A DNA stretch of 64,000 bases from positions 372,001 through 436,000 of the forward strand of contig NZ_JALKBG010000006.1 of NCBI RefSeq assembly GCF_023016155.1, written 5' to 3'. A program made the position numbers and the translations under genes. The number at the start of each line of letters is the position of its first letter. The first letter of the stretch is position 1. Below are positions 1-7,966 of the stretch, one piece after another. The notes beneath the pieces are model-generated. The model made no database searches. It worked only from the letters and a program-made list of their open reading frames with translations, and had not been told where the DNA came from. This DNA comes from Aliiroseovarius sp. F20344. GTDB lineage: Bacteria > Pseudomonadota > Alphaproteobacteria > Rhodobacterales > Rhodobacteraceae.

Positions 1-757
1 ACGTCGCAAACACGCCGTTCTTTAGCGCGGCCTCGCGGATCGTGCGCTTGAAATAGAACACTTGATCGGCAAGGTTCACAGGATCGCCGTGGTTCAGGTT
101 GATCTCGATCTGACCGGCGCCACCTTCTTGAATTACGGTGTCGATCTCAAGCCCTTGCGCTTCAGCGTAATCATAGATCGTGTCGATGACCGGTCCGTGA
201 TCGTCCACGGCGGACATCGAATACACTTGACGGCTTGCACCCTTTCGACCGGTTCGCCCAATCGGGGGTTCAATCGGTTCGTTGGGATCGTGGTTGGGCT
301 TGGTGAGGTAAAACTCAAGCTCGGGCGCGATAATCGGCTTCCAGCCCTTGTCTGCATAAAGACCGACGATACGCTTCAACAATGCGCGCGGGGATACAGC
401 CAGAGGCGACCCGTCGCGGTTGAACATATCGCAGATCACCTGTACCGAAACATCATCGGCCCAAGGCACGGCACAGGCGGTGCTCATGTCCGGGCGAAGC
501 ACAACATCACGTTCAAGCCACTGGTTCTCGATCTCCATATCCACGTATTCGCCAGAAATTGTCTGGTAGAAGAGAGATATGGGCAAGGCGAGTTCGGCTT
601 CAGGATCAAATTTCGTGGCGGGCATCGCTTTCCCGCGCGAGGTTCCGACAATGTCGGGGATGATGCACTCCACTTCTTCAATGCGACGACCATTTGCATA
701 GGCGACAAAATCAGCGGACAAGTTCGAGGCCCAATCCAAGGGGCGCTTTGGTGACAT
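1..757 (-). CDS. Glutamine synthetase family protein (PuuA-like), C-terminus cut by window edge
   Basis: The frame is open from an ATG at 757 down to the left edge, giving 252 N-terminal residues; the C-terminal part lies outside the window. An AGGAGG ribosome site stands 8 bases before the ATG. The visible part holds the glutamine synthetase beta-grasp region and the metal/glutamate motifs PELEFY (about 145-150) and EGGAGQIEIN (211-220), followed by NHGDP. This version is typical of glutamate-amine ligases such as gamma-glutamylputrescine synthetase rather than of GlnA. It ligates glutamate to an amine with ATP; the amine cannot be read from the sequence. It diverges from an amino acid ABC operon at 940, so import and gamma-glutamylation of an amine or amino acid is a reasonable inference. 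Confidence 0.88.
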   Translation of the reverse strand, partial: MSPKRPLDWASNLSADFVAYANGRRIEEVECIIPDIVGTSRGKAMPATKFDPEAELALPISLFYQTISGEYVDMEIENQWLERDVVLRPDMSTACAVPWADDVSVQVICDMFNRDGSPLAVSPRALLKRIVGLYADKGWKPIIAPELEFYLTKPNHDPNEPIEPPIGRTGRKGASRQVYSMSAVDDHGPVIDTIYDYAEAQGLEIDTVIQEGGAGQIEINLNHGDPVNLADQVFYFKRTIREAALKNGVFAT

Positions 758-820
758 CAAAACCTCCTACAACGTCGGTGTCATGCCGTCGTTGGTTTGA
801 AATAAATACGGTGTGAAATA

Positions 821-830
821 TTTGATCAAA
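821..830. promoter_or_regulatory. Perfect 10-bp palindrome TTTGATCAAA, candidate operator
   Basis: The perfect palindrome lies in the 182-bp divergent gap between the glutamine-synthetase-like gene (start 757) and the ABC transporter (start 940), about 64 bases upstream of the former. The identical 10-mer recurs at 36091-36100, just upstream of a glutamine amidotransferase. The regulator is unknown. Confidence 0.4.
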
Positions 831-939
831 AAATTGGGGAAGGTCAATGGCCCTGTTTCAAAAGGTGCTTTTTCGCTCGCCCAGTTAGGTGGTTCACGCT
901 AGGCTCAAGCAAAACATCCAATCTGGGGAGATGACCGAA

Positions 940-1755
940 ATGAAAAAAGTGCTGACGATCATGTGCGCTTCGCTTGTGGGCAGTGCGGCCTATGCGGCTG
1001 ACAATTGCGCAGCAGGTAAAACCTTGAACGAAGGGGTTCTGACCATCGCGACCGGCAATCCGGCTTACTACCCCTGGGTTATGGATGATGCACCAGAAAG
1101 CAAAAATGGGTTTGAGGCCGCTGTGGCCTATGCCATTGCGAACGAAATGGGATTTGCGGATGACGCGGTAACCTGGGTGCGTACATCGTTCGACGAAGCC
1201 ATTCAGCCCGGCGAAAAAAACTTTGACTTTAACATGCAGCAATACTCGATCACGCCAGAGCGGGAAGAGATGGTTGATTTCTCGCTGCCCTACTACAGCT
1301 CAGCGATGGCAGTTCTTACAACCCAATCCGTGGCCGATAAAGTGGGTGCGCCGACATTGGATGCGCTGAAAGGTCTTGTGTGGGGGGCAGGGGCTTCGCA
1401 CACCGGTGCGTCTATGGTGGGTGAAGTTATATCTCCTGAAAATGATGTGCTTTTATACAATGACAACACGGATGTGACTGCGGCCCTTCAGGCCAATCAG
1501 ATTGATGCGGCTCTGTTTGACCTGCCAACCGCGCTTTACCTGTCGGCTGTGGTGGTCGAGAACGGAGCACTGCTTGGCCAATTCCCGGCAGAGCGTTCGG
1601 ACAATCCAGATCAGTTTGGCGCTCTCATGGCGGATGGCAGCGCTTTGAAGCCTTGTGTTGATGAAGCCATTCAGGCGCTGACGGATTCGGGAAAACTGGC
1701 TGAGATTGAAGCCGAGTGGCTTCAGGCAGCAACAGGTGTTCCGGTAATCGAATAA
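940..1755 (+). CDS. Amino acid ABC transporter, periplasmic substrate-binding protein
   Basis: This 271-residue protein has a Sec signal peptide (MKK, hydrophobic core, AYA cleavage near residue 19) followed by a type II periplasmic binding protein fold of the polar amino acid family. The phrase SITPEREEMVDFSLPYY is the family's hinge region signature. I start it at ATG 940, because GGGGAG at 925-930 is well spaced for it; an in-frame ATG lies at 931. It is the first gene of a three-gene operon with a permease and an ATPase downstream. The ligand is not clear; the divergent glutamine-synthetase-like gene hints at an amine or amino acid. Confidence 0.9.
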   Translation: MKKVLTIMCASLVGSAAYAADNCAAGKTLNEGVLTIATGNPAYYPWVMDDAPESKNGFEAAVAYAIANEMGFADDAVTWVRTSFDEAIQPGEKNFDFNMQQYSITPEREEMVDFSLPYYSSAMAVLTTQSVADKVGAPTLDALKGLVWGAGASHTGASMVGEVISPENDVLLYNDNTDVTAALQANQIDAALFDLPTALYLSAVVVENGALLGQFPAERSDNPDQFGALMADGSALKPCVDEAIQALTDSGKLAEIEAEWLQAATGVPVIE

Positions 1756-1772
1756 GGCGGAAAACGCGCAGA

Positions 1773-2612
1773 ATGACGATGTCTGGTGAACCACCGGCGA
1801 TGCCGGGGCGGCGCGCGCAGTTTGAAGCTGCACAGCGCCGCCGATCCATGTGGGTAGCGGGTGTCTCGACGACACTGGTACTTGTTGCAATTCTGGTTCT
1901 GGTGCCACTTGCGCCTGGATGGGAAGCCGTAAAGAAAAGCTTTTTCAACGGCGGCGTGTTCACGAAGACCTTTCCAGGGCTGCTGAACGCGTTTTTGCTG
2001 GATATCGCGATCTTTGCGTGGTGTGCCCCGCTGATTGCGCTTTTGGGGCTGTTTGTTGCGATCTGTCGTGACATTCAAAGGCCTGCGCTTTACCCGCTTC
2101 GACTTTTCGCGACGGTTTACACGGATGTGTTTCGCGGGCTTCCCGTCATTCTTGTTATCTATCTTGTGGGGTTCGGAGTTCCGGGCCTTGGGCTTCCGCG
2201 CCCGTGGAATTCGCCCTATATCTGGGGCTCGCTTGCGCTGATCCTCGTCTATGCGGCTTATGTGGCCGAGGTCATTCGGTCCGGCATTGGGTCGATCCAC
2301 AAAAGCCAAAGCTCTGCCGCGCTTTCTTTGGGCCTGTCGGGCGCGGATACGATGCGCTACGTGATCCTGCCTCAGGCGTTACGCAATGTGTTGCCTGCAA
2401 ACATGAACCTTGTTGTCGCTTTGCAAAAAGACGTCGCGCTTTTGTCCTTTGTTGGCCCGGTCGAGATCTTCCGGCAGGCGGGTGTTTACAAGTCGCTCTA
2501 CGCCAATTTCACGCCCTATGTGGGGGCAGCGGTTATCTTTCTGGCGATCACCATTCCGATGACGCGCTTTGCCGATCACCTGATGAACAAACGACGCAAG
2601 CAGGAGCAATAG
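1773..2612 (+). CDS. Amino acid ABC transporter, permease
   Basis: A 279-residue inner-membrane permease of the HisM/GlnP type. A cytoplasmic N-terminus of about 30 residues is followed by several hydrophobic segments, and the EAA loop that docks the ATPase is visible as AALSLGLSGADTMRYVILPQ in the second half. ATG 1773 is chosen, with a second ATG at 1779; the open frame extends upstream into the binding-protein gene but has no better start. Only one permease gene is present in this operon, so the transporter probably uses a homodimer, unlike the two-permease system at 36-38 kb. Confidence 0.9.
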   Translation: MTMSGEPPAMPGRRAQFEAAQRRRSMWVAGVSTTLVLVAILVLVPLAPGWEAVKKSFFNGGVFTKTFPGLLNAFLLDIAIFAWCAPLIALLGLFVAICRDIQRPALYPLRLFATVYTDVFRGLPVILVIYLVGFGVPGLGLPRPWNSPYIWGSLALILVYAAYVAEVIRSGIGSIHKSQSSAALSLGLSGADTMRYVILPQALRNVLPANMNLVVALQKDVALLSFVGPVEIFRQAGVYKSLYANFTPYVGAAVIFLAITIPMTRFADHLMNKRRKQEQ

Positions 2613-2615
2613 CCA

Positions 2616-3338
2616 ATGCTGTCTTTGCGGAACATTCAAAAAAGCTTTGGGGATCATCAGGTTTTGCGCGGGATCGATCTTGAGGTCGCGCGCGGGGAAA
2701 TGGTGTGCCTGATCGGTGCGTCCGGTTCTGGTAAATCAACGTTGCTGCGCGCGATTAATCTGCTGGACCCTGTTGATGATGGTGAGATCTGGTTTGATGG
2801 CGTGGATATCGCCGAACCGGGACTTGATCCGCAGCCCATACGACAGCGGATCGGGTTGGTCTTCCAATCCTACAATCTGTTTCCGCACATGTCGGCGGCA
2901 GACAATGTGATGTTGGCCCCGCGCCGGGTGAAAGGGCTTAGCAAAGCCGCGCAGCGCGATCGCGTGGCCGAGCTTTTTGACCGCTTCGGGTTGGGCCATC
3001 GCATAGATCATTACCCTGATCAGCTTTCTGGTGGACAACAGCAGCGTGTGGCGATCATCCGTGCCCTTGCGATGCAGCCGGATATTTTGCTGTTTGATGA
3101 AATCACATCCGCCTTGGACCCAGAACTGGTTGCCGAGGTTCTGGATGTACTACGACAGCTAAGGGGTGAGGGGATGACCATGATCCTTGCCACCCACGAG
3201 ATGGGCTTCGCGCGCGAACTGGCGGACAAGGTTTGCTTTCTTGAAAGCGGTCGCATCTTGGAAGAAGGCACGCCGGATCAAATATTTGACGCGCCTCGCG
3301 AAGTGCGGACGCGTCAGTTTTTGTCTCAGGTTTTGTAG
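2616..3338 (+). CDS. Amino acid ABC transporter, ATP-binding protein
   Basis: A 240-residue GlnQ/HisP-type ATPase. Walker A is GASGSGKST (34-42), the Q-loop is VFQSYN, the signature is LSGGQQQR (about 137-144) and Walker B is [11 protein letters not shown], with Ile in place of the usual Pro of DEPT. A conserved His follows in LATHEM. It starts three bases after the permease stop and closes the operon; the next gene converges on it 13 bases away. Confidence 0.93.
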   Translation: MLSLRNIQKSFGDHQVLRGIDLEVARGEMVCLIGASGSGKSTLLRAINLLDPVDDGEIWFDGVDIAEPGLDPQPIRQRIGLVFQSYNLFPHMSAADNVMLAPRRVKGLSKAAQRDRVAELFDRFGLGHRIDHYPDQLSGGQQQRVAIIRALAMQPDILLFDEITSALDPELVAEVLDVLRQLRGEGMTMILATHEMGFARELADKVCFLESGRILEEGTPDQIFDAPREVRTRQFLSQVL

Positions 3339-3351
3339 GCGCGGGCGGGCC

Positions 3352-4350
3352 TTAAAGGTACTTGCCCATTTCCACCGCCGTATCCAACATGCGGCACGAG
3401 AAGCCCCATTCATTGTCATACCAGCTGAGCACGCGCACCATGTTGCCATCCAGTACTTTGGTCTGATCCAAGGCCAGCGTTGATGACATCGGGTCATGAT
3501 TGAAATCAATGGACACCAGCGGACGATCTGTAACCCCCAGAACGCCTTTTAAGGGTCCTTCTGAGGCCGCGATCATTGCGGCGTTAATCTCTTCCACGGA
3601 TGTGTCTCGCGATGCTTCGATTGTCAGGTCTACGCAGGAGACATTCGGGGTTGGCACGCGGATTGCAACGCCATCCAGTTTTCCGTTCAGCTCGGGCAAA
3701 ACCAGACCGACGGCGCGGGCGGCGCCTGTGGTGGTGGGGATCATGCTCATCGCGGCGGCACGTGCGCGATATGGGTCGCTGTGTAGCGTGTCCAACGTTG
3801 GTTGATCGCCGGTGTAGGAATGGATTGTGGTCATGAAGCCTTTGGTAATGCCCACAGTGTCGTGCAACACTTTGGCGACCGGGGCCAAGCAGTTTGTTGT
3901 GCATGAAGCGTTCGAGACATGAACGTGATCTGCGCTAAGGCTGTCATGGTTCACGCCATATACCACCGTGTTATCTGCGCCAGACGACGGGGCAGAAACT
4001 AGAACGCGGCTGGAGCCATTTCCAAGATGAACAAGGGCTTTGTCGCCTTTGAAAATCCCCGTGCACTCCATCACGATGTCTACATTGGCCCAAGGCAGGT
4101 CATCAGGGTTGCGAATGGCTGTGACGGCAATTTTGCCACGTCCAGCGTCAATCCAATCCTCGCCATAGGTCACCTTGTTTGGGAAGCGGCCATGTACACT
4201 GTCAAATTCCAGCAGATGCGCATTCATTTCCACCGAACCAAGGTCGTTGATGGCGATGACCTCAAGGTCTTTGCGACCGCTTTCGTGAATTGCGCGCAGG
4301 ACAAGTCGTCCGATGCGACCAAAACCGTTGATTGCCACTTTGATCGTCAT
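3352..4350 (-). CDS. gap: Glyceraldehyde-3-phosphate dehydrogenase, type I, NAD-type
   Basis: A 332-residue GAPDH. The N-terminal Rossmann motif is INGFGRIGR, and the catalytic Cys is residue 150 in SNASCTTNCLAP. At the end of the second beta strand it has INDLG with Asp36, the residue that binds the adenine ribose hydroxyls and favours NAD. That predicts a glycolytic enzyme oxidising glyceraldehyde-3-phosphate to 1,3-bisphosphoglycerate. I start it at the MTIKVAING methionine, not at an in-frame ATG seven codons upstream. A LacI-type palindrome lies 29-42 bases upstream. A second, different GAPDH follows at 4712-5710. Confidence 0.96.
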   Translation of the reverse strand: MTIKVAINGFGRIGRLVLRAIHESGRKDLEVIAINDLGSVEMNAHLLEFDSVHGRFPNKVTYGEDWIDAGRGKIAVTAIRNPDDLPWANVDIVMECTGIFKGDKALVHLGNGSSRVLVSAPSSGADNTVVYGVNHDSLSADHVHVSNASCTTNCLAPVAKVLHDTVGITKGFMTTIHSYTGDQPTLDTLHSDPYRARAAAMSMIPTTTGAARAVGLVLPELNGKLDGVAIRVPTPNVSCVDLTIEASRDTSVEEINAAMIAASEGPLKGVLGVTDRPLVSIDFNHDPMSSTLALDQTKVLDGNMVRVLSWYDNEWGFSCRMLDTAVEMGKYL

Positions 4351-4378
4351 AATTGTCTCCTTCACGCACACGTGGAAA

Positions 4379-4392
4379 TGTGAGCGCTAACA
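4379..4392 (-). promoter_or_regulatory. LacI-family-type operator candidate upstream of gap
   Basis: TGTGAGCGCTAACA is a 14-bp palindrome with one mismatched pair and the central AGCGCT typical of LacI-family operators (ideal TGTTAGCGCTAACA). It lies just upstream of the gap start codon, where a repressor would cover the promoter. A related site is upstream of the second GAPDH gene. CceR, a LacI-type regulator of central carbon metabolism known in Rhodobacter, is a candidate; that assignment is inference. Confidence 0.45.
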
Positions 4393-4438
4393 TCGCAACA
4401 TTTTCGAAAAGGTCAAGGGGCAACCCATGTTCGCAAGC

Positions 4439-4582
4439 TTATCGCCAGAACGCGGCCCATTCTGTCAGTTCTAAAAACTTCTTCGAGAGGAACAGTATGT
4501 TGGTGCCGTCCCACAGGAACACATCCAATCCCAGAAGGATCAGGATCACAGCGCCAAGCGCTATGGCAAGTTGATTTGTCAC
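4439..4582 (-). CDS. Small membrane protein between the two GAPDH genes
   Basis: A 47-residue ORF that starts with GTG at 4582, preceded by CAGGAG eight bases upstream. It has a hydrophobic helix at about residues 5-22 and a second amphipathic stretch ending in WAAFWR. No catalytic motif is visible. It lies between the two GAPDH genes on the same strand, after the terminator of the upstream gene at 4651-4687, so it may have its own promoter or be read together with gap. I recall similar short ORFs at this place in other Rhodobacterales but assign no function. Confidence 0.6.
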   Translation of the reverse strand: MTNQLAIALGAVILILLGLDVFLWDGTNILFLSKKFLELTEWAAFWR

Positions 4583-4650
4583 GACGATTGCTCCTGAGGC
4601 TGCCCTTGCCTGTTTGGGGTAATGTTGCAACTGTTGTTGCCTTGGGCAAG

Positions 4651-4687
4651 ACAAAAGAAAACCCTCGCAAGCTGGGCTGCGAGGGTT
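4651..4687 (-). terminator. Intrinsic terminator downstream of second GAPDH gene
   Basis: The arms AACCCTCGCA (4660-4669) and TGCGAGGGTT (4678-4687) pair perfectly with an 8-base loop. On the minus strand they are followed by TTTTCTTTTG. It lies 25 bases after the stop codon of the gene at 4712-5710. Confidence 0.85.
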
Positions 4688-4711
4688 CAGATCTACGAAG
4701 TTGTTGTGGGA

Positions 4712-5710
4712 TCAGATGCTGCCCATTTTCACGGCCACATCGCCCATGCGGGTCGAGAAGCCCCATTCGTTATCATACCAAGCCAGCACGCGGACCAGAC
4801 GTCCGCCGAGCACTTTTGTTTGATCCGCTGCAAAGATTGAGCTTTCTTCGGTGTGATTGAAGTCGGTCGAAACCAATTGCTCTTCGTTATATCCCAATAC
4901 GCCTTTCATGGCGCCTGCAGCTTGCTCTTTCATCACGGCGTTGACGTCGGCAACGGTCACATCTTTTTCCACCACAACAGTCAGGTCCACGGCCGAGACA
5001 TTTGGAGTCGGGACGCGCACGGCGGATCCGTCCAGCTTGCCTTTGAGCGCAGGCAGAACTTCGCCCAGGGCTTTTGCGGCACCGGTCGAGGTTGGAATCA
5101 TCGACATCGCTGCGGCGCGGGCGCGGTACAAGTCCTTATGGCGACGGTCGAGGGTCGGCTGGTCGCCGGTATAGGCGTGGATCGTGGTCATGATGCCGCT
5201 GTCGATGCCGAAAGCGTTCAGCAGAACTTTAGCCATCGGAGCCAAACAGTTTGTGGTACATGACCCATTCGAGATCATGGTGTCGCCGGCCTCCAGCGTT
5301 TCGTCGTTTACGCCGTAAACGATGGTCTTATCGACATTGGTGCCGGGGGCAGACAATAGAACCTTCTTCGCGCCACGCTCTAGGTGCGGCTTGGCTTTGA
5401 TCCCGTCGTTGAAGTTGCCGGTGCATTCCAGAACAACGTCGCAGCCGTCCCAATCCAGTTCGTTCATGTCATAGGTCGACATCATCTTCATGGGGCCTTG
5501 GCCCACATCCATGGTGCCATCACCCAGAACAACTTCGTTCGGGAAGCGGCCATGCACGCTGTCGTATTTTAGCAAATGAGCTGCAGTTTCGAGAGGGCCT
5601 GTGGCATTCACTTTTACCACCTGGATATCGTCACGACCCGAGGCCGCGATTTGGGCCAGAGTGCAGCGGCCGATGCGGCCAAATCCATTGATGCCGACTT
5701 TGACGGACAT
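4712..5710 (-). CDS. gap: Glyceraldehyde-3-phosphate dehydrogenase paralogue, probably NADP-dependent (GapB-like)
   Basis: A 332-residue GAPDH with INGFGRIGR at the N-terminus and catalytic Cys151 in SNGSCTTNCLAP. The position that is Asp36 in the neighbouring paralogue is Ala36 here (VNATGPLETAAH). Losing this acidic residue is how NADP-accepting GAPDHs, such as Bacillus GapB (INAS motif), admit the 2'-phosphate. I infer a gluconeogenic, NADP(H)-linked enzyme. GAGGAAC precedes the ATG at 5710. The enzyme could still use both cofactors, since other residues also matter. Confidence 0.93.
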   Translation of the reverse strand: MSVKVGINGFGRIGRCTLAQIAASGRDDIQVVKVNATGPLETAAHLLKYDSVHGRFPNEVVLGDGTMDVGQGPMKMMSTYDMNELDWDGCDVVLECTGNFNDGIKAKPHLERGAKKVLLSAPGTNVDKTIVYGVNDETLEAGDTMISNGSCTTNCLAPMAKVLLNAFGIDSGIMTTIHAYTGDQPTLDRRHKDLYRARAAAMSMIPTSTGAAKALGEVLPALKGKLDGSAVRVPTPNVSAVDLTVVVEKDVTVADVNAVMKEQAAGAMKGVLGYNEEQLVSTDFNHTEESSIFAADQTKVLGGRLVRVLAWYDNEWGFSTRMGDVAVKMGSI

Positions 5711-5860
5711 GAGTTGTTCCTCTTTCACGTGGCGGCTGTCGAAAACCGCGAGAAATAATCTGAGATTTGCACGTGGTATACCGTCCACAACTGGAGCACC
5801 CAACCCAGAAAACACCTTCCCTGCCAACATGATAGCGAAAACATATCGCGTTAAGCTGCT

Positions 5861-5874
5861 CGTTAGCGCAAACC
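5861..5874 (-). promoter_or_regulatory. LacI-type operator candidate upstream of second GAPDH gene
   Basis: CGTTAGCGCAAACC matches TGTTAGCGCTAACA at 11 of 14 positions and contains the near-palindrome GTTAGCGCAAAC with one mismatched pair. It lies about 150 bases upstream of the ATG at 5710, far enough to act as a distal or activating site. It is weaker than the site at 4379-4392. Confidence 0.3.
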
Positions 5875-5983
5875 TTCAAGGGGGTGAATTTAACAAGGCG
5901 AATTGAAGGTGTTGGACTTGCCCTTTGAGGTGGGTGCGTTAGATTCGTCCCCAAACGCGCATAGGATTGATTGGGGCGAGTAG

Positions 5984-6946
5984 ATGAGTGGTTTGATTGC
6001 ACTGCTGGATGACGTGGCAGGGATTGCGAAGGTCGCGGCGGCCTCGATTGATGATGTGGCGGGGCAGGCGGCCAAAGCGAGTGCGAAAGCAGCGGGTGCC
6101 GTGATCGATGATGCGGCTGTGACGCCGAAATACGTGCAGGGGTTTGAAGCCAAGCGCGAGCTTCCGATTATCGGGCGCATCGCGTGGGGGTCGATCAAGA
6201 ACAAGCTCCTCATTCTTTTGCCTATCGCGCTTTTGCTGTCAGCCTTTGCCTCATGGGCAATAGCGCCACTTCTGATGCTGGGTGGGGCTTACCTGTGTTT
6301 TGAGGGGGCCGAGAAGGTCTGGCACACGCTGTTCCCGCATGATCATACATGGGACCACGCAGAACATGTCGAAGGCGACCCGGCGCATCTGGAAGAAAGC
6401 AAGGTCGCAGGCGCGATCAAGACCGACTTCATCCTGTCGGCCGAGATTATGACGATCATCCTATCGGGCATTCCAAATAGCAATTTTTGGATGGAGGCCG
6501 CCACTTTGGCGGTTGCCGCTGTGGGCATCACCGTCGCAGTTTATGGCTCGGTCGCATTGATCGTTAAGGCGGATGATTTTGGCCTGTACCTCGCCAACAA
6601 TGCACGGTTGGGCGTGACACAGGCGTTGGGCCGCGGGATTGTAAAGGCGATGCCTTACGTCATGAAGCTTTTGACCATCATCGGCACCGCCGCGATGATT
6701 TGGGTTGGCGGCTCGATCATTGTACATGGGCTGCACGAGCTAGGTTGGCATCTGCCCTATGAGACCATCAAACACTGGGCCGAAGCTGCGGCTTACGCTG
6801 TGCCGGACTATGCAGGCTTCGTGAAATGGGTCGTGACAGCTGCTTTGGACGGGGTTCTGGGTCTCGTGCTGGGCGTGCTGATCATTCCCTTGGCCACATG
6901 GGTCATCGGCCCGATCTGGGGATCGATTTTCAAAGGTAAAGCCTAA
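5984..6946 (+). CDS. DUF808 family membrane protein (YedI-like)
   Basis: A 320-residue protein that matches the DUF808 pattern: MSGLIALLDDVAGIAK at the start, a stretch rich in Ala and Asp, then a GRIAWGSIKNKLLIL segment and about six hydrophobic segments to the C-terminus. A His-rich stretch, HDHTWDHAEH, lies at about 117-126. The family is widespread and has no established function; an inner-membrane location is clear. The gene stands alone on the plus strand and its last four bases overlap the convergent EamA gene. Confidence 0.85.
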   Translation: MSGLIALLDDVAGIAKVAAASIDDVAGQAAKASAKAAGAVIDDAAVTPKYVQGFEAKRELPIIGRIAWGSIKNKLLILLPIALLLSAFASWAIAPLLMLGGAYLCFEGAEKVWHTLFPHDHTWDHAEHVEGDPAHLEESKVAGAIKTDFILSAEIMTIILSGIPNSNFWMEAATLAVAAVGITVAVYGSVALIVKADDFGLYLANNARLGVTQALGRGIVKAMPYVMKLLTIIGTAAMIWVGGSIIVHGLHELGWHLPYETIKHWAEAAAYAVPDYAGFVKWVVTAALDGVLGLVLGVLIIPLATWVIGPIWGSIFKGKA

Positions 6947-7815
6947 GCCCTTTGTTTTGCTCGGCTGAGCAGGAACAGCCCACTCAGCACGATGACCGCG
7001 CTTCCCGCCAGTGTCATCATGTCTGGGCGTTCGTGGAACACCACGACGCCCAGAATGAGCGCGAACAACAGGCGCGAATATCGGAAGGGGGTCACGACCG
7101 AGACCTCTCCGGTCCGCATCGCTAGCGTCAGTGCACCATAGGCCAGAACGCCGCAAACAATGGTCAGCATGATGTATCCGCTGGCCGCCGTTGTCATCAG
7201 GCTTATCTCGCCAGACACAGCCAACAAGACCAGCCCAGACACAGTCAGAACCGCGAACCCAGCCACGCCGAGTTGTGCGCCCGACAGGGTCGCTGGGCTT
7301 GCGCGGGTGGCCAAATCGCGCCCGGCGAACCCCAGCATCCCAAGCACTGCAAAGATCGAGAGTGGGTCGAACGCGTCAAGCCCCGGACGCAGGATCATGA
7401 TCACGCCGATGAATCCCACGAATATCGCCAGCCAACGGCGCGGACCGACCCGTTCCTTAAACAAGATCACCGCGCCCAAAGCGACGACCAGTGGCGTTGC
7501 CTGTAAAATGGCCGAGGCGCTGGACAGCGGCGTCAGTGCAATCGCCAACGCATAAAACAAGCGTCCCGTGATCTCGGACAGGGACCGCCAGATCATTACG
7601 GGCGAGCGTAGATCCGGGTGGAAGACCCGAGCGCCCTGAACGCGCGCGATCAGGGCGAAGATTATCAATCCACCCAATCCAAACAGCGCAACCGCCTGTC
7701 CGATGGGAATATCACGTGCCGCAGCTTTCAATGCCATGTCTTCAAGCGCGAAGGCAGCCATGGCGAAAACCATGAACAGCGCACCTCGATGATTTTCAGC
7801 TAAGCCTGACAGCAC
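6943..7815 (-). CDS. EamA/DMT family transporter
   Basis: A 290-residue inner-membrane protein with two repeats of about five transmembrane segments each, typical of drug/metabolite exporters. Landmarks are MAAFALEDMALKA near the start and LGAVILFKERVGPRRW, the end of the first EamA repeat. The start is GTG 7815, with AAAGGA seven bases upstream; the frame is open for 81 more codons upstream, but that part crosses the transketolase terminator. The substrate is unknown. Confidence 0.85.
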   Translation of the reverse strand: MLSGLAENHRGALFMVFAMAAFALEDMALKAAARDIPIGQAVALFGLGGLIIFALIARVQGARVFHPDLRSPVMIWRSLSEITGRLFYALAIALTPLSSASAILQATPLVVALGAVILFKERVGPRRWLAIFVGFIGVIMILRPGLDAFDPLSIFAVLGMLGFAGRDLATRASPATLSGAQLGVAGFAVLTVSGLVLLAVSGEISLMTTAASGYIMLTIVCGVLAYGALTLAMRTGEVSVVTPFRYSRLLFALILGVVVFHERPDMMTLAGSAVIVLSGLFLLSRAKQRA

Positions 7816-7880
7816 GTTGGTATCCTTTGACAAAACAGGCGCAGACTGTCCGATCTGGGACAGGTTTAAAAGCCATAAAG

Positions 7881-7910
7881 AAAACGCCCCACCGATTGGC
7901 AGGGCGTTTT
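7881..7910 (-). terminator. Intrinsic terminator of tkt
   Basis: AAAACGCCC (7881-7889) and GGGCGTTTT (7902-7910) form a perfect 9-bp stem ending in a T run on the minus strand. It separates tkt (stop at 7967) from the EamA gene. Confidence 0.75.
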
Positions 7911-7966
7911 GAAGAACCGGACCTGAAACCTGCGGAGGCTTTGGGTCGTGTTTGAGGCTTCCTGGC

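Noticed and set aside
62-754. Plus-strand open frame of 230 codons at the left edge
   Set aside because: It is antisense to the glutamine-synthetase-like gene, which has family motifs and a ribosome site.
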